64,000 nucleotides of DNA from Dermatemys mawii (lineage: Eukaryota; Chordata; Testudines; Dermatemydidae), in the NCBI GenBank assembly GCA_007922305.1, contig ML677366.1:12986910-13050909 (forward strand), in the 5' to 3' direction. The notes below the pieces were generated by a model. That model was not told the DNA's origin and ran no database searches. It saw nothing but the letters and a program-made list of their open reading frames with translations. The position numbers were made by a program, and so were the translations under genes. Below are positions 24,513 through 35,030 of this stretch, piece by piece. Position 1 is the first letter of the stretch. The number at the start of each line of letters is the position of its first letter.

Positions 24513-24835
24513 TAGGATAGCCAGTTTTCAACCAGAAAGCTCCCCACTTTCCCCCTGGAAAGTCTGGGCGAAAAGGGAGCCTAATGGCATGTGGTCAGAT
24601 CTACTGACAGGATACCCACAGTCCAGTTACTACAGGTGGGGGAAGCAGAGTGGATCATCAGGGGAAAGGGGCAGGGCAGGAGTGGGGCCTTGGGGGACAA
24701 GGTGGGGCAGGGATGAGACCTGGGGGGAAGGGCTGGGGCAGGGGTGGGGCCTGGGGAAAATGGGTGAAGCAGGGGAGGTCCTAGGGCTCCTGCTGGAGTT
24801 TCTGGTTTTTAAGTATTACAAAGTTGGCAACCCTA
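24513..24835 (+). mobile_element. TIR DNA element with G-rich core, copy 2
   Basis: Left end TAGGATAGCCAGTTTTCAA and right end TTACAAAGTTGGCAACCCTA are inverted repeats and match the ends of the 6742-7513 element. The middle (24640-24780) is a G-rich run of GGGGCAGGGGTGGGGCC type. No coding capacity. Confidence 0.65.
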
Positions 24836-25787
24836 CACGGCAAGCTCAGCACTGCTACCCTCCTAGTCCATCTGTTGCCCATGTCCCCCGGTCCCAGCAC
24901 CAACAGCAACACCTGCTTCTCTCACTGACATTTAGGTGCCCTTGTAGGTAACCCTCCTTCCCTCCCCCGGCATCTTCTCGGAGGAGGACGAAGGCACCAT
25001 TCTAAGGAGAGACAAAGGGGCCCTTTCTCTGTCAGCAGGAACCTCAGGCAGCTCTAGAGAAAAATTCTGGGCCATTAGTGGAACATAAGTAGATTTATAA
25101 CTGAAATCTCATTGGTAGCACTACAGGCGGCGCTCTTGAAAGACATTTCTCAGGGAGAAATAAAACAGAGCACGACAGAGAGAACAAGTTAGAAGAGTTT
25201 AAAAATCTCTCCTAAAACTCCATTTCATTTACCACAGCATGATAGTTTTCATAATTCAGTACAAAGTGCAAAGCTCTTTAATGAACCCATTAATGACCCT
25301 TTAATTTACTCTGCCAGGCTGAATTCATAAAACATTTATGTTCCGTTTACATGGGATTTTCCTGAGACGGTTTGGGGCCAATCACCATGAGGGAGCAGGT
25401 GGGATAAAATGCAGGGGGTTTCCTGCCCACAGGCTCTTCTAGCTTTGTCTCTTTCCCTCTCACTCCCTCTCTGTGTGCATCTGCAGGGATTTTAGAGGGA
25501 GAAGTGACATCTTGTGACCCTGCTGCATGGTATGTACACACCATGCACTGCTCTATCTCTGTGCTCTACATGCAATTAAACTCTCTTTAAGAACGAGCCA
25601 AAAAAGTGATCTCAGAGCCAGCCTGGGAAAACAAATCGTTACAGTGCAGCACCTGTTCCTTTGTCAGGTCTCCAAGAGGTTCAGGCACCTATTTCAGGGT
25701 TGGATTCCCTCCTTCTGGGCTGTTAAAGAGAAGACCAGATAGATTCCTGGCTGTTTGGGAGTTAATTTCCCTGAGCTGGCAGCTTGC
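24836..25787. other. Unannotated DNA with candidate regulatory block
   Basis: No gene recognised. Bases 25070-25345 are AT-rich and hold several homeodomain- and nuclear-receptor-like words; see that entry. Confidence 0.4.
25070..25345. promoter_or_regulatory. Candidate conserved noncoding element
   Basis: An AT-rich island with GATTTATAACTGAAATCTC, ACAAAGTGCAAAGCTC, CTTTAATGAACCCATTAATG and TTTAATTTACTCTGCC, between GC-richer flanks. Composition and TAAT words resemble developmental enhancers in gene-poor flanks of regulators such as NTRK3. There is no direct evidence of conservation here. Confidence 0.25.
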
Positions 25788-26245
25788 TCAGCTCCACAGA
25801 ACACCAAAGAGATATGGCCCCTGTCCCCAAGGAGCTCCCAGAAAAAACCAACCACGCAGGCAATGCACTGGGTGACCAGTGTCACAGCAGGGAAGGGTGT
25901 TGTGATCTTGGTGAGTGGCTGGGGTGTACTGGGGTGTAGAGGCCTCACGGGAAAAGGTGGTGGGGGTTTTAAAGAGGGATCCAAAGGGAGAGAGGGTTGA
26001 GGGAGGGCGCCCAGAGCAGATTAGAGAGGGGATTTTAGGGGTAAAGGGGCAGCACTGAAGAAGACACAGAAAGGAGAGTGGCTGGGAGTGCTTAGGCAGA
26101 GGGAAGTAGTGAGAGAGCACAAGGACTGAGCAGCGCAGAGCCCTGACGTTGAGAATAAGGAGGCTGAACTGGACACAGGAAGTGAGAGGATGCCAGAGGA
26201 GGGCTTTGAAGATATGGACTTTGCCAGAGCATCGGACAAGGCAGC
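25788..26245 (+). repeat. Old composite interspersed repeat, copy 2
   Basis: Has CCCTGTCCCCAAGGAGCTCC near the start and GAGGGCTTTGAAGATATGG near the end, the same two landmarks in the same order and similar spacing as 14735-15265. Strongly diverged. Confidence 0.5.
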
Positions 26246-26459
26246 ATCAGGTCTATCCCCTGGCTCTACAAGATTGTTCCCTACAGCCTATTCAGGTGCC
26301 CGGGCTAAACTGTCTCAAGTGATAGTACTGACCTTCGGAGCGGATCCAAGTCAAAGAATAATCAGCACAGCCAGGACATTTTTCCAGTTATTCATCCTAA
26401 AGTTTTCCTAGCTCAGTTTCATCCTGTTCCTCTGATGGTCATCACACACTTCTGGATTC
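26246..26459. other. Unannotated spacer
   Basis: Nothing recognised. Confidence 0.4.
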
Positions 26460-26705
26460 CCCTAAATCCTCTCCCTCTTTGGTATTTGCACCCTCCAAAC
26501 ACCTGGAGATGGTGATTGTCCCAAGTCCAGGCATCACTTAGCCAAGCTATAGAGATTTAGTGGTTTTCATCTTTTCCCAGCCTCGTGTGTCAATATCCTT
26601 GAGCCTCTTACTCATCTTTATTACTCTTCTCTGAATTCTCTGCTTTTCTCTCTCCAAGTCTAACAACCCCAGCAATTTCCTTGTAACAATTCTGGAGGAC
26701 ACAGA
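26460..26705 (-). mobile_element. CR1 LINE fragment, old
   Basis: Words such as CTTACTCATCTTTATTACTC followed by TTCTCTGAATTCTCTGC match the complement of the C-terminal coding/3' UTR boundary of CR1 (compare CATCTTTGTTGCCCTTCTCTG at 42208). Highly diverged. Confidence 0.45.
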
Positions 26706-27527
26706 TCCCAGCCTGCCAAATCCCATGAGTTAATACCCAAAACTCTTGGCGCAGAAAGGTTAGGGTGATTCTATTAACAGACGTAAAACCTCTACCCCCT
26801 TGGACAGTTTCTAGAGTTAATATTTATAATATCACTATATTATAGAGAGAGCAGTGAGTGAACGTCATGCTTGAAGGACAGAGGAGATTCGGTTTCCAGG
26901 AGAGATGTCCCATGTCACAAAGGAAGCACACTTGGGGGACAGAGTTTTTCTTGCCTCCACAATCACCTCCCTAGAAATTAGGGATTTACATGACTCTCTT
27001 TTCCCTGCTCCTCCCCAATTTTGCTGATGCATGTTGGAAACCTGATGGACCATTAAGGCACTGACACTGCCTCTGCCTGAATGGTTCCTGAGTCATCTTT
27101 ATCGCTTCACAGTTAAAAGGACCGCTGACGCTGCTGCCCTCAGAAAGGACACGTCAGTGGGAATATCAATGTGTTCCAAACCATGTCATTGCTCATCATA
27201 AGCACTGGGCTGTGTGCACACTGCCGTGTTATTGTAGGGTCTCTAGTGAGTACTGATTTGTTATTACAGGGTCACTTGTGAGTGCAAGGGAAGAGAACCC
27301 CAGAGTGAAATTGCCAAACTTGGCTGGTTTATTATAGGACTGGCTTGCAATATAGGATCCAATTTGTCCCAACATTTCACTTACAAAACCTAAGGCCAAC
27401 AGAAATGCTAACTATGGATTTAAAAAAACTATTCCAAAGGGAAAAGATTTGCCAAATGTTTCTAACTGACTTTGGAGCTTAAATGCTATTTTCAAAAGTG
27501 ATGTAGGCACTGAAGAGCCTAAGGGTT
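26706..27527. other. Unannotated unique-looking DNA
   Basis: No gene. Bases 27220-27300 contain two imperfect direct copies around TATTGTAGGGTCTCTAGTGAG and TATTACAGGGTCACTTGTGAG, about 38 bases apart. Confidence 0.4.
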
Positions 27528-27625
27528 TGTCTACACTGCAATATGAAGTGTGGTCATAGCTCAGGTAAACATACCTACGCTAGCTTTACCTATGCTAGCA
27601 TGGCTAAAAATAGAAGATAGATGTG
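27528..27625 (+). mobile_element. TIR element, left-end fragment
   Basis: AAGGGTTTGTCTACACTGCAA at the start, then TCATAGCTCAGGTAAACATA and GCTAGCTTTACC. This is the left part of a common turtle element whose ends read GTCTACACT; the right end was not found. Confidence 0.45.
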
Positions 27626-27811
27626 GTGGCAGAGGCTGTACTATCATGCCGAGGATCCTGGGTCCATCTCCAGGTCCAGGAGTTGGGAGCTATTCTTGAA
27701 AGCATTTAATTGGCCTTGTTAATTCTGATTGATTATATTTCAAGACACAGATCTCTGAAAGTTTTAGAAATCCCTCCAGGCTCTTTGAGTTGTGTGGGGC
27801 GTTGTCTTCTC

Positions 27812-27905
27812 ATAGAATCATAGAATATCAAGGTTGGAAGGGACCTCAGGAGGACCTCAGGGTTGGAAGGAATATCAGGCTTTGTCTAGTCTGACCTTAA
27901 AAACC
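27812..27905 (-). mobile_element. CR1 3'-terminal fragment
   Basis: CATAGAATCATAGAATATCA followed by GGTTGGAAGGGACCTCAGGAG is the complement of the CR1 3' end seen on the plus strand at 37935-38031. A short internal duplication (AGGACCTCAGGGTTGGAAGG) is present. Confidence 0.8.
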
Positions 27906-28321
27906 TCTAAGGAAGGATTTCTCTGCTTCTACGGCAAGTGTCTTCTGCTCCTTCCTATCCTCAATGCTCTTACTGGGGTGGCTGCAGACAGTGCTGTCCT
28001 TCTGATGAATGAACTGGACTGGTCTCTGGATATATACTAAGCCAAGGCTCTTTGCTTTAATGCAGTCAGGAGGGAAGCTGCCTCCATAACTCCATCTGGA
28101 ATGACCCTGAACTCCAGTTTCCAAAGGAAGGAATCATTCCCTGTGTGATTGGTAGACTCACTGTCACATTCAGTCCAGTTGGAAATTTGTGGAATAATGG
28201 GATGAGCAAGGCTGGCCAGAAAAACTGCTGGGTTATTGTGGATGAATGGTAGCAATGTCAGATTTTTGAGATGCCCTTGCTACAGTCTCCTCTTGGTTGA
28301 AGTTTTGATGTTGAGAAGGCT
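27906..28321. other. Unannotated spacer
   Basis: Nothing recognised beyond short chance frames. Confidence 0.4.
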
Positions 28322-28400
28322 CATGGGTAGCGTCAGCGCAGGTCAGGGCATAGTGCTGGAATCCGTGAGATCACAGGTTCAAGTCCCACAACAGGCTTTA
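28322..28400 (+). repeat. Possible tRNA-derived SINE head
   Basis: GGTAGCGTCAGCGCAGG resembles a pol III A box and ACAGGTTCAAGTCCCAC a B box, about 45 bases apart. The cloverleaf stems do not pair well, so this is not a functional tRNA. A tRNA-derived SINE head is the best guess. Confidence 0.3.
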
Positions 28401-28925
28401 GGTTCGTGGACTGTGTAAACACTCCAGGAGCACTGGAGAGATTGGAAACCCTGACTGGGAATGATGTTCACACTGGTGTGTGGGGCTATGTGATATAACC
28501 AGAGGGAGACCTCCTCCTTCCCATCAGACTAAAACTCTGTGGAATAAATAACCAGAGGAGGAGACTACAACAGCAACTGTGAAGGAGTGGAAGATGATCA
28601 GTTCCTGAAGAATGAGGAAACTGTGGAGTACAATGAAAAAGCAGGAATAATGGATTATGATCAGAGAAACATGGCTGATACCAAAATCCTTATAGTACTC
28701 TGCTAGTAGCACTGTCCTTCCAAGGAACTGTCACCCTGAGCTCCTTTCTGTCTGCTATGACTGATCCAGGGGGAAGTTACACTTCTTCTGGGGACTGGTT
28801 AGGGCTACAGCTCCTTCCTCTTTAGGCTACAAGTTTAAATCCAGGCCAGGTCAGTAGAAACTGAAACATGTTATCACCCATTGCCTGCTCAGTGATCCAC
28901 ATGGGAGGAGCTGGTGGGTTTTGGT
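28401..28925. other. Unannotated spacer
   Basis: No gene or clear repeat seen. Confidence 0.4.
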
Positions 28926-29046
28926 TAGGGTGACCACACGGCAAGTGTGAAAAATCGGGACGGGTCAGGGGTAATAGGAGCCTATATAAGGAAAAGACCC
29001 CAAAATTGGGACAGTTCCTATAAAATTCGGACATCTGGTCACCCTA
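28926..29046 (-). mobile_element. ~120-bp TIR element (MITE-like), copy B
   Basis: TAGGGTGACCACACGG at the left and CATCTGGTCACCCTA at the right, with TATATAAGGAAAAGACCCC inside. This is the reverse complement of copies A and C. Confidence 0.7.
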
Positions 29047-30482
29047 GTTTCAGTCCAATTCCTGACAAGCCAGGTACACCCAGCAGAAGAGCCACAACCA
29101 TGGTGGACACTAATCATCTAATCATCTCCCTGTCTGGCAATCTCAGGGAATAAGTCCAAGGACCAGGTGGGCAATGGAGACAGACCTGCTCCCAGAAGTG
29201 GCACACTGGCAGAAGGAAGTGTCATTGATGTGGCCCAAGCTTCACATGTTCTGGCACTAAGAAAAGGACTCCAGAGTCTCCATCACTGTCTGGCCGCACC
29301 CTTCACCACCCAGGGAGATTGGCCTCCCACAAGCCGCAACCCTACAGGTGACCTCCAAGTTTAGAGCACTCAGAGCAGGGGGGTGGTCGTGGCTCATTAA
29401 TGGCAGTGAGGTCATTTGTGAAGTTCAGATACAGATCTAAATCCGGACTCAAACTACCTCAACAGTGAGCACTATTTGGTTCTGGCCCAGGCCTAGCTCT
29501 CACCAGCATGATGACCATTCTTCCTTACCTTAGAGTTTGGGCTACCCCAGTACCTCTTCCCCACAATATAACAGGGTCTGGGACAATTGAAGACTTTAAC
29601 AGGGTCCAAGGACATGGTTAAAATCCCATCTGTGCATGGTGTCAGGGGAGATTAATGGTGGAAGCAAGGCCTTGATGGCTGTATTCCTAGCACAGAGCTG
29701 GGCCTAGGACAGGGCTTGGCTTGACTTTGGATCAGGGCTGGAGGGCTCCTCTGTTCTGTTCTGCCCTCTGTTCTGGTGCTGATGATATACCTGTGAGACA
29801 AGACTAACCCCTACAACGCAGACAAAAGCAGATTGGCTGCTGGGCTTAGGACGATATTAAGAGCTGAGTCCCAGAGAGGGAAGTGTAGGGAGGGGGTGCC
29901 CTGCTATTAGATGAGAAGGCTTTGCATTTCCAAAGTGATCGGCAAGCATTAACTAATTAAGATTTAGTGGGCATGTCAGGGCCCCTCTGGCATCAGCGTT
30001 TTGGAGTAGGGGATTTGAGCAGGTGGGCCTTCCCCAGAGACGGAGGAGAGAGCAGAAAGCACAGTGCACACTGGCCCTCCCGGGGCTTCAGAAGGAGTGA
30101 GTTCAGGACCCGGATTTCATTGGTCAAATCACTCCCGCTCTGTGGAAAACAGAGGCGGCGTGACAGTGGAAGCACTGACTGGACCCTGCGAGGGTGGGTC
30201 GCTCATGGACTGGATGCCCTTGGGGTCACTCCACATAGAGTGGGTCATTGCCAGCAGTCTGCCTTGCTGGAAGGGGAGTGAGGCAGGAAGAGGAAGCCAG
30301 CAAGAGCTGAATGTCAGGAAGGGGAGGAATCACCCACACAGCCTGGGGTCTCTTTTCTAGCACAGATCAAGGGGCTCCTGGTCCACTTGGCTTTGGTGAA
30401 AAGCAAGTGCTAGGCTCCCCTGTGGGGCTGGGGGTTGTTTGCACTTTATTGTTACAAACTCCTAGAAGAAATCATTCAGGAC
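29047..30482. other. Unannotated unique-looking DNA
   Basis: No supported gene. Open frames of about 100 codons at 29967-30360 overlap in several frames and show no domain. Confidence 0.4.
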
Positions 30483-30946
30483 TGTCACAGGGTCCAGGCA
30501 GCCCTGTGTTCCTCTGTTTCTCAATAAAGGTCTTAACACCAAGCTTCAGTGTTTCCCAAGCATCCTTTATTCATGGTGCTCCCTCATGGTTTCCAAGTAG
30601 CAAAACAGTGCTCCCCAAACCCCTGAGTTACCTCACTGCCTTAGTTCACAGGCCTCAAGGCACCTTGCACACAGCCAGGCAGCAACAGCCAGCACTACTA
30701 CCTCCTCTTCCCTGCCTGGCCCTCCTCAACTGCCCCTGAGTCAGGGCTTTTGTAGCCAGGTCAGCTTCCTGCCCCATCTGTAGCCACTCAGCCCCGGCTA
30801 AGCCTACAAGCCTAGGCTCATTAGGGCTGACAGCTAGTCTCCCCTGCTGGATACCAGCGGCTCCTGCTCTTGGCCTCCTTCCAGGAAGCAGGGTTTAAAC
30901 TGCAGAGGCAGGGCATTTCAGGGGTTTTTACCCCTGCCCTGCCACA
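30483..30946 (-). mobile_element. Solo LTR with 5-bp TSD
   Basis: On the minus strand it reads TGTGGCAGGGCAGGGG to CCCTGTGACA, the TG...CA form of an LTR. It is flanked by a perfect direct repeat AGGAC (30478-30482 and 30947-30951), the 5-bp TSD usual for Gypsy-type elements. A minus-strand AATAAA lies at 30566-30571. No internal retroelement sequence is present on either side, so it is a solo LTR left by LTR-LTR recombination. Confidence 0.8.
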
Positions 30947-31694
30947 AGGACTCTTGTTCAGACAGGAACTCTGATTGTTTACACAGCACACGCTGCCAGT
31001 TAGTTAGAAACACATGGGCTTGTATTATTACATTTCCCTGGAAAAACAATGGTTTAAATTAAGGGGGAAAATATTTTGTGAAAACCAAAACTTTCTTTTT
31101 TAAAAAGGCCTTGCCCTGGGCTCCTCTCCCCCTCTCAGAACTTCCTTGGCTTCTCTAAGGAAAGTTCATCCTCCATGGACCCAGTTGTTCATGGCAATAG
31201 ACAAAGGGGTTGCCTTTGGTTGGGCTAACCGTGCTGCTTGTGTGGCTAACAGAATGATTTTCTTTATGAGCAAAGTGTCTCCTTTCCCCTTGCATAGAGA
31301 AGCCTTGCACTGTCCCAGGATGCACGACTTCCTCCAGCTAAGACCTCCAAGAGGTGTGGCGCTGGGACCTACACCCTAGTGTGATGTCCTGGTTGTCAAG
31401 AAAGCAGCTCCTCCGATGCACCTTGATCCTTATCACTGGTACCCCCTGCTATTTTAGTCCTGAGCTCCCCCGCATACACAGCTCTGCCAATGCACCTCAG
31501 TCCTGACTCTTCCAGTCTCCGCCCCTCTCACACAGCACTCTGGATGCTTCTCAGTCCTGACTTGCAGCCCCGGCCTGCTGATCCCTGTAGGAGCTCCTGT
31601 GTGTTCAGCTCTCCCTGTGCACTTCAATCCTGCCTGCAGCACTCCAGAAGCAAAGCCTATTTTCATAAACATGTGCAACCTGGAAATAACCCTT
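30947..31694. other. Unannotated unique-looking DNA
   Basis: No gene. A 101-codon frame at 31490-31795 runs into the AT-rich block and is not supported. Confidence 0.4.
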
Positions 31695-31945
31695 CCAGGA
31701 GTGACAGATTAATAGTTACTAATTACACAATTATTTTATTCTGTAGCACTAATAAAAAAATGATTTGGAGGGGTTTTTTTAAAAAAAAAGTCTAAGGATT
31801 TATTTAATTAAAACTACAATTTACTGAAAAGCCAAGCAATTTTTTATTGATACAGACAATGCTGTGATTGTATAATTAGTAATTAATTACTTATGGGAAT
31901 GACACTCTCATTTACATAGACCTATTAATTTTTTTTCCCCTCAGC
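31695..31945. promoter_or_regulatory. AT-rich, TAATTA-rich candidate enhancer
   Basis: About 250 bases far richer in A/T than the surroundings, with a cluster of homeodomain-type words: ACTAATTACACAATTATT, TTTATTTAATTAAAAC, GTATAATTAGTAATTAATTA and CCTATTAATTTTT. It is unrelated to the repeats in the window. Clusters of this kind are typical of conserved developmental enhancers; conservation cannot be judged from one sequence. Confidence 0.35.
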
Positions 31946-32525
31946 ATTGGTTGCCTCCGGAACATGGATTCCATGGTGGCAAATTGCTCTGCATGGTGTG
32001 AGGTGTCCCGAAGGGAGTTGGATGACATCCACCAAAGTCACTTTCATTTGTGGCCTAAGAAGCTGGTCTCTAGCCCTGAAAGTGCAGTATGGCATTTGAG
32101 GCCTATTCCTTTAAACATTGTGGCTCACTCCTCCCCAGACTACTGTGGATCCTCTGATTTCTCCCCAGCAACTTCATATTGCTGTTGCCATAATAGTTGA
32201 TATCAGTCCCCAGATCCCAAAGCCCCTGGACAACCGTGAGGGCTGCTCCAGCAGCACTGAAGGGCCATCAGGATAGGCCTGATGAAGAGGAGTTGAAACT
32301 TCAACTGCTGCCCTCTAGGAACAAGCCGTACTGCTCTACAAGCTTCATGTCTGGAAAAATAAAGCACAGACCCCAAGTCCTGTTTGCAAAAAGCAACAAG
32401 AAGTTGTGGAGCCAGGTGGGAAAATGCTCGCTGCAGCAAAAACAGAGGAAAGGCAAACCAGGTTACACTCAGGCTGAGCCTAGAGTCCAATACACTCTAA
32501 CAATTAGTTTGGGGACGTTCTATGG
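31946..32525. other. Unannotated DNA before CR1
   Basis: Contains 119- and 95-codon overlapping frames on opposite strands without domain features. Confidence 0.35.
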
Positions 32526-33592
32526 CTTGTGTGTTACAAGAGGTCCTACGGGCTAGATTGTCAGGCTCAATGTGTAGTGATCAATGGCTTGATGTCTACT
32601 TGGAGGCCACAGTCAAGTGGAGTGTCCCAAGGGATCTCTTCTGGGGCCGGTTTTGTTCAGCATCTTCATTAATGATCTGGATGATGGGATGGATTGCACC
32701 CTCAGCAAATTCGCAGATGACACTAAGCTGAGGGGAGAGGTAGATATGCTGAGGGTAAGAATATGGTCCAGAGTGACCTAGACAAATTGGAAGATTGGGC
32801 CAAAAGAAATCTGATGAGGTTCAACAAGGACAAGTGCAGAGTCCTGCACTTAGGATGGAAGAATCCCATGCACTGCTACAGGTTGGGGACTGACTGGCTA
32901 AGTGGCAGTTTTCCAGAAAAGGACCTGGGGATTACAGTGGATGAGAAGCTGGATTTGAGTCAGCAATGTGCCCTTGTTGCTAAGAAGGCCAATGGCATAT
33001 TGGGCTACATTAGTAGGAATATTGCCAGCAGATCGAGGGAAGTGATTATTCCCCTCTATTTGGCACTGGTGAGGTCACATCTGGAGTATTGCATCCACTT
33101 TTGGGCTCCCAACTACAGAAAGGATGTGGACAAATTGGAGACAGTCCAGTGGAGGGCAATGAAAATGATTAGGAGGCTGGGGCACATGACTTAGGACTCG
33201 AGGCTGAGGGAACTGGGCTTATTTAGTTTGCAAAAGAGAAGAGTGAAGGGGGCTTTGATAGCAGCCTTCAACTACCTGAAGGGGGGTTCCAAAGAGGATG
33301 GAGCTCGGCTGTTGTCAGTGTTGGTAGATGACAGAACAAGGAGCAATGGTCTCATGTTAAAGTAGGGTTGGATTTTAAGAAATACTATTTCACTAGGAGG
33401 TTGGTGAAGCACTGGAATGGGTCACCTAAGGAGGTGGTGGAATCTCCATCCTTAGAGATTTTTAAGGCCCCACTTGACAAAGCCCTGTCTGGGATGATTT
33501 AGTTGTGGGCTGGTTCTGTTTTGAGCAGGGGGTTGGACTAGATGACCTCCTGAGGTCTCTTCCAACTCTACTTGTCTATGATTCTGTGGTTA
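32526..33592 (+). mobile_element. CR1 LINE, C-terminal ORF2 and 3' UTR, copy 1
   Basis: A plus-strand CR1 truncated inside the RT domain. The catalytic motif FADD is encoded at 32710-32721, in a frame with a stop upstream. A 143-codon frame at 32763-33194 then encodes the RT C-terminus (NKDKCRVLHLGWKNP, EKDLGITVDEKLD, ASRSREVIIPLYLALVRSHL). The 3' UTR ends at about 33592 with CTATGATTCTGTGG, the CR1 terminal repeat. Broken by frame changes before 32763 and a stop after MT at 33194. Same subfamily as 37250-38032. Confidence 0.9.
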
Positions 33593-34388
33593 CAACGGTT
33601 TCATCTGGCCTTGGAATCTCTGAATTTACAACAGGCGGGACTGCTTCCTGCCCCACCTCCTTCCATCCAGGGCTGCCTCATCGCAGACTCAGGAATGATA
33701 GAGACAGGACCTTCTTTGTGAGGTGGTCAGAGCACTCAGAGATGGAGAAGCTGGGAAGGGGCAGAGGGACTGGATATACAGGTGAGGAGAGAGGGGCCCT
33801 GCTGTCCATGGAGCTGGCTCTTATCCAAGCCAGGTGAGTAGCGCGTGAGAACCATTCCCATCTGGTGGTTGTATGCCGTGGGGCTCCCACCACACAATAC
33901 ACCATCACTGCTGGCAATAACTCCCTTCCCGTCCCGCAACAGAGAGTCTCAAGCTAGAGCCCAAGCACGGGCCGAGTTCCCCTCAGACCCAGTACCTCCG
34001 GTTCTGGGCTGACTGAGGCACATTGGCAGGGGGAGATTTGTGCTATCCCTAGGGGGAAGCTGCTTTTTCTTACACCTTCCTGCTTTTTGCTTGTCCTGCT
34101 GCACCCCCATCTCCTCTGCAGCCCAACTGGTGGGAGTCACCTGACTTAGTCCCTTACACCAGATCAGTCTCCAATTGCCAGTATAAAGGCTTTACTGTAA
34201 CAGATCACACCAACAGGCGGCTCAGTCTCACCTCCTGCCCTATCAGCACAGACTGAGAGTACCTAGCCAACGTGAGCAGAGTTCGGCTAACCCCAGAGGC
34301 CTTGGGAAACCCCACCCCACCTGTCCACCTAATCCTATTAAACAAGTTATCCTGACCCTTGTAATCTAACTGTCTGCCTCTCGCCACC
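33593..34388. other. Unannotated unique-looking DNA
   Basis: Nothing recognised. The 110-codon frame that begins in the CR1 tail at 33505 is not a gene. Confidence 0.4.
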
Positions 34389-34560
34389 CTAGATCAGACT
34401 GGAGGCCGATCGAGTCCAGTATCCTTCTTCCACGCCCGATCAAGCCACTGACCTATTTCATCTAGCACTTTATTTCTGGCAAGAGCTAACAGCTGATGCT
34501 TCTGAGGAAGCACATGACCCCTGCTCTAAAACAAGCAATGACATCTAGCCGTTTGTGCAG
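34389..34560 (-). mobile_element. Possible CR1 3' UTR remnant
   Basis: GATCAGACTGGAGGCC, AGTCCAGTATCC and CAGCTGATGCTTCTGAGGAAG follow the word order of a CR1 3' UTR (compare 51690-51760). Weak. Confidence 0.35.
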
Positions 34561-34889
34561 TGAGATATCAGGTGAGGAAATCCCTGATTCCAATCAGCTG
34601 ATACCCTGAAGCCCGTGGTTTTACTTTAGCTGACATAGCTAGAGATCTGACCAATGGCTATTAACCTACATGGTACTCTTAAATCCAGCTCTTGTATTTG
34701 GCCATCTACCCTCCGGGAGCAGTGTTACGGAGGTAGAGCCAGCTCCCAGCTATGCTAGAGGATTGGGGATCTCCCAGAAGGTAACGGAGGGAGGAGTCAA
34801 AGCAACCCCAACTCATTTGTTAGCGGAGACAGTGCCACTGGTGCACACACATGCTCACAATCCCAGCGGGGGAAAGACGGTCCAGTAAG

Positions 34890-35030
34890 TAGATCACAGG
34901 GATGCAAGTCTGGACTCCTGGGCCATGTTCCTCAGTTTTCTCCAGACTTCCTACATGGCCTTAGGCCTCAGGGCTAGGCCCTGTCCTCAGTTTCCCCACC
35001 TGTAAAATAGGGAGTGATCCTCCATAGCCA
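34890..35030 (+). repeat. MIR SINE remnant
   Basis: GCAAGTCTGGACTCCTGGGC, then GTCCTCAGTTTCCCCACCTG and TAAAATAGGGAGTGATCC, match the MIR 3' half in order. Confidence 0.65.
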
